The position numbers and the translations under genes were made by a program. 64,000 nucleotides of DNA, taken from Triops longicaudatus (lineage: Eukaryota > Arthropoda > Branchiopoda > Notostraca > Triopsidae). This document shows positions 25,301 to 38,090 of this stretch, piece after piece (within the stretch, counting starts at the first letter, position 1; each line of letters begins with the position of its first letter). Under the pieces are notes generated by a model that saw nothing but the letters and a program-made list of their open reading frames with translations, was not told the origin of the DNA and made no database searches. The stretch is taken from assembly GCA_022885665.1 (NCBI GenBank), contig JAGQDJ010000068.1:1-64000 (forward strand). Reading direction: 5' to 3'.

Positions 25301-28300
25301 ACGAGTGTGATTCACTTGTGAATTTGGCCTTATAAATACTTGATTATCATCGCTTTTCCCAATCCTTAAAAAAATGTTGCGCTATCCGTAAATTAGTATT
25401 CATTTGTTGATTCATTTACCTATTTGTTCGTAGTCCATTTATGCATATTGTATTGCACGTAATCGTGGTGTTTTTGAAGAGCGTAGATGGAGGAATTTCC
25501 GAGTACAGCAGCTACGGACATAGCTAGCAACTTTTCCGTAACTACCCGTGAACTGTTCCATACTATAATTAATTCCTACATAAAATAACCCCGTATAAAA
25601 CGTTCCAAATCCGATACCGGAGCTCCCGGATAATTCAGTCCGTAGAGGCGATCCGCATCTCGTGTTATAAGGACAGTTCGTGGAGAAACGAGTGTTACCG
25701 CGTATTTTCCACGTTGCCACAGACTGATCTCCGAATCCTCTTAATTCGGCTTCAAATTTTTCACGTTTTCAAGTTTTTGGGTGTACTGAAACAGAATCCC
25801 AAGAGAAGTGTAATGCGATGAGAAAAACCTGTGATGAAATGTGACCGAATATTTTTTGTGTATGAACTAAACACGATTCAACCAAGAGAAGTACGTGCAT
25901 AATTTACATTTGAGGGTGTTAAGACATAATGGAAGACGATTTTTACAATCGCGCAACCCGTAATAATAGAACATGGAATGTTGCTTTGGAAAGAAGTCGT
26001 GTATAACGTTTGTATACGCTTAACTTTTATATCGCAATATGAAGATCTGATGTGTATCAATGTTGAAATTATTTTTAGAATATAGAAATATATAATATAG
26101 ACAAAACAAATAAAAACAGCAAAATAAAAAAAAAATCCGTTGTTTCTGTTATGCGCTGATATTCACGGTCGAGGGCGTTTTCAGAGATAAGTGGACACTG
26201 CCCTAGGGCGGATAGTATGGTGGATTCCCTCTAGCTCAATTTTCCGTTAGTTACAGAAATTAGTGGAAGTACCACTGTGAGCTTTCGACCGCATTATTTA
26301 TAAACTGTGTCAACAGCATAACTCGAATTGATGAACTAACACACGCAAATGCTATAGAGAAGTAACTTAGTCTATCTTTAATATTTCTAGTCGTCGTTTC
26401 CAGTAAAGTTAGCGATCACGAACTTTGTTGTGGCTATAGGTTAGTTAGAAGAGAGTAAGATGTATATATTATGAAGTACATTGTACTACAATTACCATTC
26501 CGGTATAGAGATGTGGGAAATAGTCCACGTGGGCCCATACCGTTTGTCGCCCACTGACGACGTGCTTGGCATGAAAATGTAATTGTCCTAAATAGCTTTG
26601 CAATGCGGAGAATGAATTTGCAGTGAATGTCGTACATTGGGTCTTAAAGGTAAAACTCCCCTGAGCGTCAGGTCGATGTCGACGCTAGGATGACGTGAAC
26701 ACTAAAAACGGCATCCGAATATTACTTGTAGCTAAAGACGGATTTCATGTACTTATTTTTTATCCAAGCAGTAATTTACAATAACACGGGGACAAAATTC
26801 GGTATAGAAAACTATAAGCATTGAAGAAAGTGCGAGGATTTCTTTGTTGTGCGTAGAGGGAATGTGTCCTTAGCCTTGCTTGCGATGCTTCTCAACGTTT
26901 GCTTAGAGAATGAAGTAAGTAAATGACGCTAGTTTCGCGAGTTTCCTGACAAATCGCGATATAACCCGATCTATTGTAGAACACTTCCAATCCATAGCTT
27001 TTGTTTTCGTCTTTGGCAACCAGTTTCGCAGTTATCATGAGATTGAGGTGACCATTAGCATAAACGTTCAATACTAGCTCTTTGAACTTCAATACTTATC
27101 GTTGACTGCACTTTTAAGTTTTATTTTTTTTGCTTAGAGAAGTTTAGTTTCCTTTTCAACGAAAATACCATCCGGAAACTTTTCATTCTGTGTACGCGTT
27201 ATTGATAATTTTCGTAGCTATCAACCTTATTACATTCGGGCATAAATTAATTTTTATTCTTTAGTGCATAATTTTTAGGTCGCATTTTGTTCAGCTGAAC
27301 TTATTGTACTATCTGACGTCATACATTCATACTATTTTTCATCTTCTATTTTGTTTTTGCTTGTATTTTTAAAGACTTGATGTAAGTTGTACGTTACAGT
27401 TTCGTCCTTAACCTTTCGAAATGCACTCCTAGAACACATTCACCATAGTATTTTTTTTTTATCTTTACCAGCGTAGACCGGAGCCTATTGTTGAAACTTT
27501 GTATATGCAAACGTATTTGCAATGTCACCATAGTATTGCTTATCCGTAGTATTGTAAAAAAAATTATTTTCCTGAAAAATAACTTTAATTTTTGACTAAG
27601 GTACGAAATATTCTTGATTAAATGATTGTATTTATCGGAGTTAGATTAACCGTGCGTACAGAGATTATGTTTATTTTTTTACAGCTTAAAATGTTCAACC
27701 GTTCTCAATCATAAAAAAATTTGAAAAGCACACAAGTGTTCTATTACATGAATTCATTGCGACAAAACACATGATTAAGTTGCCAGATGAGTTACTACAT
27801 AGCTAAGGAACCCAAATGAACTTGTGAAATATACCATTGGCTTGGAGGGGAGGGGGGGGGGGAAGAGGGAAAGCATATTCCCATCACCAAAGACGTGTTT
27901 TTCTTTTTCACGCTGATATCAGTGGCCCGAGTTCTAGTCTTCCACTGAAAAATGACACGAGAAACACTGGACAAAGACCGGAAGATTTGTACACGAGGAA
28001 AATTGTCTGAGTCGCTTGTGCTTTTTTAAGTTTTCAATAAATAAAGTTTAGTAGCTTGCATCGAAGTTTCGCCCTTGTTTCGATGTGCGGTTGAGATCGA
28101 ATGACAGTGCCTAGCTTTCAAAAAAAAAAATATTCTGCCCCTCATACATACAAGTAAACCACAGCTCCAAAAACACGACAAGCATACAATGGAGATCCAA
28201 CTTATTGTTAAAAGCCTTGAAGGGGGGCTAAGGGTGGGTGGGTCACTTCTGATCACGGCCTTGACAATCAGGAAAGCCAATGATCTCTTAAATCTCTTCA

Positions 28301-28458
28301 GCCAATCTGATTAACTGCAAATCACAGATACAACATAGGTCATTTGCATATGTTGTGTACTAAAGCATTCTCTTAAGCGTCTGGACCGGCAGACGATTAA
28401 GACCTTATTTTTTCTTCGTTTTTCCGTTTTCTTAAAAAAAAATGTGGCCCAACCAAAA
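22319..28458. other. 6 kb without a recognisable gene
   Basis: Both strands were read and no known family was found. Features are a TAA-type microsatellite at 22443-22483, several A/T-rich tracts and a G-rich run near 27847-27862. A 145-codon plus-strand frame at 23902-24339 starts at TTG, not ATG, and has no recognisable motif. Confidence 0.5.
22443..22483. repeat. (TAA)n-type microsatellite
   Basis: Interrupted TAA/ATA repeats lie about 130 bp after the aminopeptidase stop codon. Confidence 0.75.
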
Positions 28459-28480
28459 TTCTGCACCACGGGGTGCAGAA
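28459..28480 (-). promoter_or_regulatory. Perfect stem-loop in the P450 3' UTR
   Basis: The sequence TTCTGCACC-ACGG-GGTGCAGAA is a perfect 9-bp stem with a four-base loop, 42 nt after the P450 stop codon on the transcribed strand. It would form in the mRNA. Function is unknown. Confidence 0.45.
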
Positions 28481-28522
28481 GTCCCCACTAGATGGCTTTT
28501 CCCTCCACAAAAGATTCCATGC

Positions 28523-31298
28523 CTAATTTACCGTTGGCGCTACTGTCAACAAGACCGGGAACGCGTCTGGCGCGACGGCAACGCAGGCTTTGGGCAGGTG
28601 AATGGAGGCTGGATCTGGTGATGTCATGTTGAAATTCTGGAGGACTGTTGCTAACGCGACAAAGGTTACGTGTTGCACTAAACGGTAGCCCATACAAGCC
28701 CGCTTTCCGGTACTAAAGGGAATGAAGTAATCGGGCTTGTGGATCTTGTCTCCCTTAATGAAACGAGAGGGTTCAAACTGCAGGGGATTCTCCCAGTAAA
28801 CGGGGCTCATGTTGAGCTCGTAGTTATTGAGGAAAACCATGGTACCTTCTGGGACTGCGTACCCTGTTAATGAATCCATAAAATGCATTTTAGCATTCAT
28901 ACAAGTCTTCATAAAATGTGAGTTGTATACCTGCAATGGATGTATCTTGCATTGCGACGTGCGGAACAATAGGGGAAGAAGACAGTCGTAGCGTTTCCAA
29001 GATGATGGCTTCTGTGTAAAGCATGTGGGGTCGGTCTTCGAGTACGACGGGTCGGACGCCACCTGTGACGCGGTGGATTTCTTCTTGGGCTTTCTGGAGG
29101 GCTTCAGGATTGCGGCATAGCTCGCCTACAGCGCGCATGAGCAGGTTGCCTATAGCCGAGTGTCCACCCAGGAAATCTTCCAGTTCGAAGAGGACGTGCT
29201 CCCAGTTCAGGGCGTTGTGGCTGTCATTGCCAGCCGCGTCTTCGAGTTGCGCTAGGAGCGCGTCAGTGAAATCCCGGATGTTTGCTTTGTCAAAGGTGTT
29301 ACGATGCTGCTCGATGATACGCTGCAAAATAAACTCGCGAATACTCTGGCCCCACATGGTGAGCGTATCCATGTGCCGTTTGTAAGCGGGCAAAAGCCAG
29401 GGTAAGAAATCGACCGCGTACCCTTGGTTGATATCCCAGAAGATCAAGTCAAACTGACGGACCATTTTCTGGAACTCGGGCTCTTGGTAGTCGAAGCGAG
29501 CGCTGCACATGTAGTGGCTGAAGACGTTAGCGCACATAGCCAGCAAAGTCGGTTTGAGATCCGCGGGCTTGCCGGCGAGTTTGTGCAGCTCTTGGACCAT
29601 CTCCGCGCTCTCGGCAGAAAGCACTTGGCTGAGTGTTTCGAACTGCATGGAGGTCGGGCGCGGGTGACAGTAATTGCGGGCGATGGAACGACGAGCTTTT
29701 TGCAGATCGGACCAGTCGCACAAGGCCAAAGCTGTTCGCAGAAATACAGGGAAGAAATAGAAAAAAAATCTTATTATACAGTTGTACAAACGTCGGAAGT
29801 TAAGCTCGAAATAAGATTAGGGTTTGATTTGAAATTGATGAGTCTCACATAGCGCGAAGTAGAAAGGCAACGAAACAAAATCTGTCTGCTGTCTAGCCAA
29901 GGTTACGTCTTTGATCACAGACTGGAATCTGACATGAATCCCAAGCGGGGGTTCCGCTCATAGAAAAGCTTTCTAAAAAAAGACGACGTCTTGCCACGAC
30001 TTCCAGTGAAACCTACTTCTTCAATTAGACTACAGGAGAAGATCTCCAAGGGCACGCTTGCCCACCCCCTGTCTCCCCAACCCCTCTTTGAATCCCCACA
30101 GTGCCTACCTATCCTAATCTTCTTTTGAGAATTAATTTAATTAATCAAGTACGTGTCATTAAAATAAGTACGTGTCAAATGTTGAGATACGGTTAGGGGC
30201 ACAAGTGCTGCGAACGGAAAACTCGGCAACTATCTCGATGTAAGTTTTAATCCATTCGTTACAACCAATTTAGGGAAAATTTGTGCTGCTTAGCATATGT
30301 AAAAAAATCTAAAATTCACTCAGCAAACTGCAATTCAACAAAAGAAACGGAAAGTACACCCGAACCTTCGCTAGAGTCCTGCAAAACACATCATTGGGCA
30401 CTTTTCTCAATCGCAGGTATTTCTTCTACATTTTTAAGCATTAAATTTGGACATCTTATCGTGTTTTTAGCAATTTCTATGGAACAGTGTAACTTCCTTT
30501 AACACTTTGAAAACGGACGTTTTTATACTCTCAACAACTTCTTTTGACTTCTTAATAACTTTCACTCTTGATTTTGTTTAAATGTAATCTAATGTGTTGT
30601 TGTTCTCGTTTCGGTCGATTCTCTTCAGTTTTTAGCAAGTGAATTACTGCAGCAATTTCCATAAAACTAGGAAACCAATTTACAAATGTGCCATAGTTGC
30701 TACGCTGTCCATTTCCCCATTTGTTTGATAATGCAAAAAGAGAAGAAGCAAACACATTGTACTTACAGTTATCTCGATCTCCGCCGAAAAGTTTGTGGTA
30801 TCGGATAAAGTTGGGTCGTCCTCCGAAATGGGGTCCTTTGGTGATGAGTACTTCTTTGATGAGGGGGAAGGAGTTAGCAATCACGCAAGGGGTCGTGCCG
30901 AGCGTAATGGAGAACAAATCACCGTAAACTTTGGACATTTCGGTAAAGCCTTCAAAGGGAACGTCGTAGCGTGCGAGAAGGTGTAAGCTGCCCAGAATAG
31001 GCCAAGGGTACGGACCAGGGGGCTTTCCCAACGGGACAACGGTCAATGTCGAGTCGGATGTGCGACTGGCTCCGGAGACGGGTTCGTCGTCATCGCTCCA
31101 TGTGTCGGAGTTGGTGGGCGAATCGGGCCGGGATTTACTTCGACTAACTTTGACGCTACCCAGTGCTGTCAGGTTGGCCAGACACCTTGCTCGCTTTTGC
31201 CGCGAAAGGTTGAGGAGGGCAGTCACGGCAGCCAGCAAGGCAACGGCACCAGCCAGCCAGAATGTGGCAGAATTGGTGCTTACAAGAAGGGTGTCCAT
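28523..31298 (-). CDS. spo: Cytochrome P450 of the CYP307 (spook) family
   Basis: Three exons, 31298-30767, 29731-28931 and 28863-28523, join in frame to 557 residues. A membrane anchor lies at residues 13-31 and the proline hinge (PPGPYPWPILG) at 93-103. The helix-C region reads DNSLALCDW, typical of CYP307. The I-helix is LGGHSAIGN (365-373) instead of the usual AGxDTT. The K-helix ETLR is at 423-426, and the heme motif FSTGKRACMG has its ligand at C501. In insects CYP307 enzymes are needed for the uncharacterised 'black box' conversion of 7-dehydrocholesterol to diketol in the ER. Between anchor and hinge there is an unusual ~55-residue Ser/Asp-rich insertion. A neverland gene lies upstream, divergently transcribed. 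Family assignment rests on the HSAIGN and SLALCDW motifs; the exact subfamily is open. Confidence 0.9.
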
Positions 31299-33110
31299 GA
31301 TGGGTTTTTTAAAGTTTGAGTCGGTTTTAAAAAAGGGGTAAAAAAATTGTGGGACGGGAAAAGAGTAGAGACTGCTTGAAGATAAGGTTACTGCAAGACC
31401 CAAGCGAAAAATGATAGTAGACGCAGGAATGTTTCTACTTCACCTTTTTAGGGCTGGGTATAGAGCACCTTGCAGGTCGCAAGAGCAACTGCAGCTCAGT
31501 GTACTTGGCTGCTCGAATTTACGTTGTCCGGTGGCACGGGCTTCTTCCAAGCTGGGTATTCACTACGTCATTGGACCAATAGGAGGATCGGGACAATCAA
31601 GCGGATAATATACCTTTTATGCAATCCGTAAGGGAGGGAGAATGGTAACACAGGTGCTTTTTGTACCCGCCTTCCCCCACCTTCCCCCTATCGTTGTTTC
31701 CCGGCTGGCTCCTTTTTACCCTCGAGAAAGCGCCGAAGATGATGATAAGGAAATACCATATTTGAAACGCAGCTCCACCTGTAGACAACACCGACCCCCA
31801 GCGCCCAATAGCTTATTAACTTAAAAAGGTAGGTAGGACCTTATTTTTCAGCGATCAAACCCGTTGACGTTGGTTCTAACCTAAAACGGCTTTTCAGCAA
31901 AGTCATTCACTTTTTACGAGCTCGATCGTTCTGGTGCAGTTTTCGAGAGCCACCTCCCAATACTACGGACACATTAGCTGCGAGGTAAGCATGTTTCCAA
32001 TCTACTCGCTTTAAACCCATTAAGACAAGATGCACCCTACTGGTCCTATGTATGACACGTTACTAATACTACGTTACTATGGCACATTAGTAGTGCGTTA
32101 CTGTAGTATTTAAGCGTGCTAGGGCGTGTATGCAATGCGTTATTTCAGCACGTTAATAATAGCCGATTTTAGTGCATTACCATGGGCTAGGCAGATAATA
32201 ATAGGGTTAAAGTGGTTAGGTTTGCGGTTTTAGCGTTTGGCAGACGCATTTCTTAATTCGATCAGGGGAGTTAAAGGAAGATGCGTAGATGACTACCAGC
32301 AAATTTCCTGTTTAGAGAAGGGGAGTTTCCCGTTTAACCTTCACTAGTAATGGCTAGGCCTTCCCCGGAGGCCCCGTGTTTGAAAGGGAATTTTTCGAGT
32401 ATGTTAAATGAGCGTAGCGTGCGGGACAACTTTTTAAGCCAGAAACAAGCGAATTCGAAGGTTTTAGGTCCCTGTTAGTACATGCGATAGATCCATCATT
32501 TTCCAGGGGAGGAAAAGGATAACATAGAACGAAACGATGTTGTCGGTTTAGAAGGGGTTTTTAGTATAAAGGGAGGTTACTGTGTACGTGCACTAACTGT
32601 GTGAAAGTTGTGGGTGCTGAGGGGGTAAAAATTTTGCCGTGACCTAAGATAGTTTCGTGGGCCTCTCCAATGTATTGTCTCTTTCGGCTTATAAGCTCCT
32701 AATCATTACGACCTCGCCCGGTCTACTGATACAGTTCGAGCTCAGTTAGACATTCTCGCACATTGTGCCCCTGCAGCAAGTCTCCCTTTTCGTCGTAAAG
32801 CCTGATTCTATTTATACTTCCTAGAAAGTTTGCGAAAGTTTTCATGAAATTATCTCACGTCATTCTTTCTAAAGGAAGGGCTTTTAACACAATGACAGGG
32901 GTGGCACATTTCCATTGCGATGTAATAACCCATAATTACTGATGGAGTTGTAGTAATCAGGTGCTGCTCTGTGTAATCAAATTTCATAAGATTCGAGGGG
33001 CAGTCGAAAAACGTTTAACTTAATGTAACTGGCTTAGAAATGAAAAGTTGAGACTAAGAAGATGGTGAGAAAAAGCATTTTTTTTCTTTCCACGTAAACG
33101 AACAAATGAC

Positions 33111-33143
33111 CTCGAGACGAAGGTGGTTTTACCTTGTCTCGAG
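33111..33143. promoter_or_regulatory. Strong hairpin with CTCGAGAC arms
   Basis: CTCGAGAC-G-AAGGT-GGTTTT-ACCTT-GTCTCGAG forms 13 base pairs with one bulged G and a six-base loop. The two outer arms form a perfect 8-bp inverted repeat centred on XhoI-type CTCGAG. It lies about 1.8 kb upstream of the P450 ATG. Confidence 0.35.
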
Positions 33144-36109
33144 CATCAAATCTCGATCGCATGTTAGTCGAATATTCATGCTAAGATGTTGTATCAACTA
33201 CCTGTGCGGCTTTTATCAATGAAAACCATGACCACCTGGTCCCTAAAGGAAATTTATGATAGCCTTCAAACGATTCACTTCTTTCTTTCGCCTGAATGCT
33301 GAAGTATTGCGTCGGTTTTATTTTCAGCTTTTTTTTTTTGCACAACTCATGTACGATCAAAAGAAATAAAATCTGCCAATCAAGGTAGCGTTAAATCACG
33401 GTGACTTAGAGGGTTTCGATTGCTCACTAAACGAGTTTTCATTCAAGCTAAAGAGTGCCAATACTCCAACCACACCTGTTTCCCAAGTTTTTCTTTCTGT
33501 TCATAAAATGATTAGGAGCCTCACACCAAAGAGTAAAAACCGCTTTTTTCTTGTTTGTTTTTAGCATAATTAAATCAATTCCTTCCTGATAAAAGCACCA
33601 TAGCTCTTCGCGGCGATCAAGGCGTGATATTCTCCCAACTCGATTATTGGCGCTGATCTAAGATCCATAACCTTGGCAAAAAAGAGTGGATCTATCCCCC
33701 CAAAAAAGTATATCAAGTTTCTTAGGTATACACGCGTTCATGGGCAAACTTAACTCGAAGACCACTCAGCAGGAAGCCAGCACTAGTTCATTAAACGTCC
33801 TTAGTGATTTCAATGCACTCCTTGGAAGCGTTTCAAATTAGTGCAAAGCTAACAACATGCATTTTGCACGTAGTTTTCTAATAGGATATATTATATGTGT
33901 ATTATTCCCACTTGCATAAGGCCATCACAACAGTTTACAATGCTGTGGTTACCTTTATTTTCCATTACCGTTAAAAATTACCAGACTTTAGAGGCAATTT
34001 CCAGGTATAGTTTCAAGAACTTTCCACAATTACACCCAGGATTATATTCACTTTGCGGACGCCGTCTGTGTACCAATAACAGTGGTTGCATATTTTCTGT
34101 CCTGATGTATGAACAAGATAGCTCAGATGTTTGTTTTGAGGATCTTTTTATAACGACCGTTGAAGTTCCGAGTTATGTAATTTTACGGAAAAAGTCTCTC
34201 ATTTAACGCACTTCCAAATAGCGAAAAGTTTTTCTATTCTAAATGAGGTATGTTAGAATAATTGTGCTCGAAATTCATTTAAGTAACGAAGCTGGTGCAA
34301 TCTCTTTTGTGCTAAGAGTTAGGTCCGGAAAGTAAGGAAGTGTTACTCGATGATTTATTGGTTCAATGAAATACTTTCGGCCACTACATAAATGAGTCTG
34401 ATTAGCGTCTGCCACCTTTCTGATGTAGGCCAACCTCCACTTGCCCTTTATTGAGATGCCCGAGTTTCTTGAGTCGAGTTGCACAAGGATGCTTTGAGCC
34501 ATTCTACAGGTTAAAAACCCACGTGTACCCTTGTATCCGTATACTCCCTATCCCTACAAGCCATCGAATGCTCGAGACGCAGTGATTGCGCCTTGCTAAT
34601 GTAAACAACTCTTGTTGCTTGGCCTCGTCCGCGCTTCTTGCACCCTTTCACGGCGTGAACTTTCTCCACGGGTCAATCAAAGCCAAACTGCAAACTGTAA
34701 ACAAATTGCGTCTTAGGAAAGAAAGGAGACTTCGTACCTTTCATTTTTCGCCACGCACGTTGTAACCGTATGTAGTAAGTTTTAGCATAGGTCTATTAGT
34801 TAAACTGGAAAAATGCTGTTGAATTCGTCGATTCTGGATATCATACTTTAAAATAGTCATTACTTACAATCAACAATACTTAGTCATACTTACAATTTAA
34901 ATCGACAATGTACGTAGCAGAATAATTCTATGAAGTAAAACGAAACCCTTTTTCTTTATTGTTTCAAATAATACCGACATTTTATTAAATATTTGTGGTT
35001 TTATCGACATTCCTATCAAATAAATTTTTATAATATTTTTTAGCTTAAAAAAGCGAAATATACGCACTAAATATGCACATCTAGATTAACTTCTTAATTT
35101 TTATACGCAACATAGCATAAGGTAAAAACAAAAAAAAAATACGTGAGTAGCTTTTCCCGTTAAACGCGTTATGTAGAGTACAACAATATTATAGATGCAA
35201 AATTTAATATAAAAAAATATAGATAATATGGACAATGTACAGCAATAATGTGCACTATAGTGAAAAACGCGCTAAAGCCATTTAAAAAATGTGAAAGAAA
35301 AGCAGTAAATATGCACTAAACATGTACATTTAGTAACAAACGGAAACTGTTAAGCATCAACGTTCCTCTCAAGAAAGGACATTGCTGCCTGATTTGGTAT
35401 CCTTACAGTCTTAATTGAGAGATACGGCATGTATGTGTCGTGACACCCCAATTATTGATTACTTGAGCTAATGAAGTGATTTTCACAGGTTTTTAAAAAT
35501 TTCTGGTATTTGGCTTGTTTAAATTAGTTTAGTTTTGGCTACATTATTATATCACGAAGAGATTTAGGTTGATTTGATCTCTGTTGGGCAAGGAGGTTAG
35601 AACTTGTGAAAGAATTTGTTTGTTTATGGGGGCTGAAAAACAAGTTGATGCTCATGTGTGTGTGGAGAATATTCGATCCGTTAGCTTTCTATTCAGCACA
35701 CCGTTATGACTGAGCTTCCGGGTTACGTCATACTTGGCAACCGCTTCTCTTGGATGTATTTAAAAAAAATTGTTTGAAAAGATTTGAAGAGAACGGGGTC
35801 CCACTTTCCAGCCACCTTTCTACGTAATATATTTGAGATGTATGGAACGTGCTGGGTGTTGACCTGGGAAAGTAACGAAACATCTCGCTAATGAAGTGTA
35901 AGTGTGAACAAAGTCATATTCGTATTGTTAGCGCTAAGAAAGCTAATAATTCAGGCAGGTAAAATAGGTCACATTTCCCAAATAGGACCTTCTCGTAGTA
36001 AATCTTGGTGAATGAACTCGGTAACAACAACGGCCCCACGAGAATGGCTTCTCAGAAACGAGTTTACTCCTGTTTTATTGATGAGGAAAATCACGATACC
36101 ATACAATAA

Positions 36110-36240
36110 AACAAAACGTAATAAAAAAACGCCATTGCTTGCTGGCGGGAGTTTTTTCACTCGGAACGCTGCCGATGGGGCTTGAACCAATTGAACTCGA
36201 TCTGCCGTTGCCGTTTATCCACGAAGCTAATAAAGAATCA
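36110..36240 (-). mobile_element. Possible tRNA-derived SINE fragment
   Basis: On the minus strand GGTTCAAGCCC matches a pol III B box, followed by CATCGGCAGCG. I see no good A box, so this is only a weak candidate for a decayed SINE. Confidence 0.2.
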
Positions 36241-37203
36241 TCAGCGAGGGTCATAAAATATGATTGAAGCGAATTGTTTATGAATTCTCCCGGATGATAT
36301 AACCCAACCTTTGTAATCGGTAACGAGATTGACCAATGTGGTGAAGAAGCTTCCGCGTTGTTTCATAGTTCAAGGTGAAGAAGAGCCTCCAGCTGCTAAA
36401 AAATGGTAGACGATTAAACAAGGTATTAATTTTGTTTTTCATTTTCTCCTTAGCTGGAAATCTTCTCTTTGAAAAAAAAAAATGAGAATAATACAAAAGA
36501 CGAATTTAGCATACTTGGCTCTTGTTCCGTGGCTTTATTCCCGTTTGTATTAGCATAGGAGAGCGCGTCAGAACGAGAGCAAAGCCTGGGAGCCTACCTT
36601 CACCTTGACCGTACGTCCTGGTCTGGATGAAAACGTTGCTTCACTTCCATAATGAGGACTCATGGGAGAACGCATCCTAGCCAACGCAGCGCAGCTTTAC
36701 GTCTCACTTACCCAGCCCCCCACGACCCATCACGGCGGAGAAATACCAGAAAGAAAAGCGAAAGTCGGGAGGCTTGAAAGACCCAAATATAGGCTTCTTT
36801 CATTTTTCTACTACAGTTAGGCCTGAAAATCATCACGAGTGTGGTAACGACCTTGAAAAGTATTTCGCAGATTGACTAGGGTATTAAAAATAGACACCGA
36901 GGCTCGCCATGAAAAATCTTGTGTGTCTAGACAAAACATCCGACTTTATCATGAACACCTTCCTCAAGGGGAGGGTACATACAAGGTTAATGAAGCAACC
37001 ACGTGTTTATGACGAAAGTGGTACAAGATCACCCCCATCATCTCCCTTGGGGTGGTGGATTGAAAGGTAAAATCTCAGGGTTTGTTTGCGTCGGTGAGTT
37101 GTACATATGATGAGGAGCTAAATAGTCATTAAGTCTACTCCTTTACGCACAGGAGTCGTAAGATTACCATTCTCCTACTTTCGTCAGGGTTCCCAGGTAA
37201 TCT

Positions 37204-37244
37204 GCCCATCAAAGATGGGCTATCCCAGCCCCAATGTTGGGATA
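37204..37244. repeat. Two adjacent hairpins
   Basis: GCCCATC-AAA-GATGGGC is a perfect 7-bp stem with a three-base loop. It is immediately followed by TATCCCA...TGGGATA, another 7-bp stem with a ten-base loop. Tandem stems suggest a structured RNA or the end of a retroelement; the identity is unknown. Confidence 0.4.
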
Positions 37245-37948
37245 TGTCTCGTATAGACGTAGTAAAATGAAGGGACATTGCGTCAAGAATTTCCGCCACA
37301 ACGTTTGTTTTCCGGCAGCTAAGTTTTGCGGGCTTCGAGGTACTAACAGTTCACTGAGTTTGACCACAATTGACCAATTAACCAAAAGAACACTGACGTT
37401 TTTGTGACGTTAAGCTGAAAATTATCACACGATTGATTGCAGTGACGATAGAAAGTGCTTTTTACCTGAGGGCTTTCTACGGTATTAAAGTCCATTTGCA
37501 ATTCGCTGTTGCTTTTCAAGAATTAACTAGGGCCTTCCAAGTCTTTGTGCAACCTTAGATGTTTGCGAGGTAAGAATCTATTAGTAAAGTGACGTGCTTT
37601 AGTGTAAACATTAGAAGCTGGTGGTTGAGTGAAGGACTCCATTCTTGATAGTTTTCTGGAGGCTAAATGGGATATATAAGGAAAGTAAGGAACAAATGTG
37701 TTATTTTAGCTGTGCGAAAGGACCCTTGATTAAATACAACCTTGTTTGTCGAGTCTGAGACAATAGTTTGAGTATACGTAGACTGAACGCTTCAGATAGA
37801 CCTACAATATACAATTTAATATGCTATGTTTTCTCGATTCTTTATTTATACGTTTTCTATCCACTTGCAAAGACTCGCGATCATTTCCATCGTTGTAGCA
37901 AATATTATTTTTACCAGCTAATCTGTCTATACGCAATTTTTTGTCATC

Positions 37949-38090
37949 CAGTAGAATCTTGCTACAAAGAATGGACAGATTTTAAGGTCCCGAGTTTTTG
38001 CAAATATAACGGAAAACGTCTGATATAACGAATTATGACCCAAACAGGTTCTTATTTTTCTAAGAGGTTCGTTATAACGACTTTATACTG
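37949..38090. mobile_element. Pogo/Tigger-like MITE, copy 2 (142 bp)
   Basis: The left end CAGTAGAATCTTGCTACAAA aligns to copy 1. The right end, reverse-complemented, reads CAGTATAAAGTCGTTATAAC. Both sides are flanked by TC rather than TA. It has no transposase. Confidence 0.65.
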
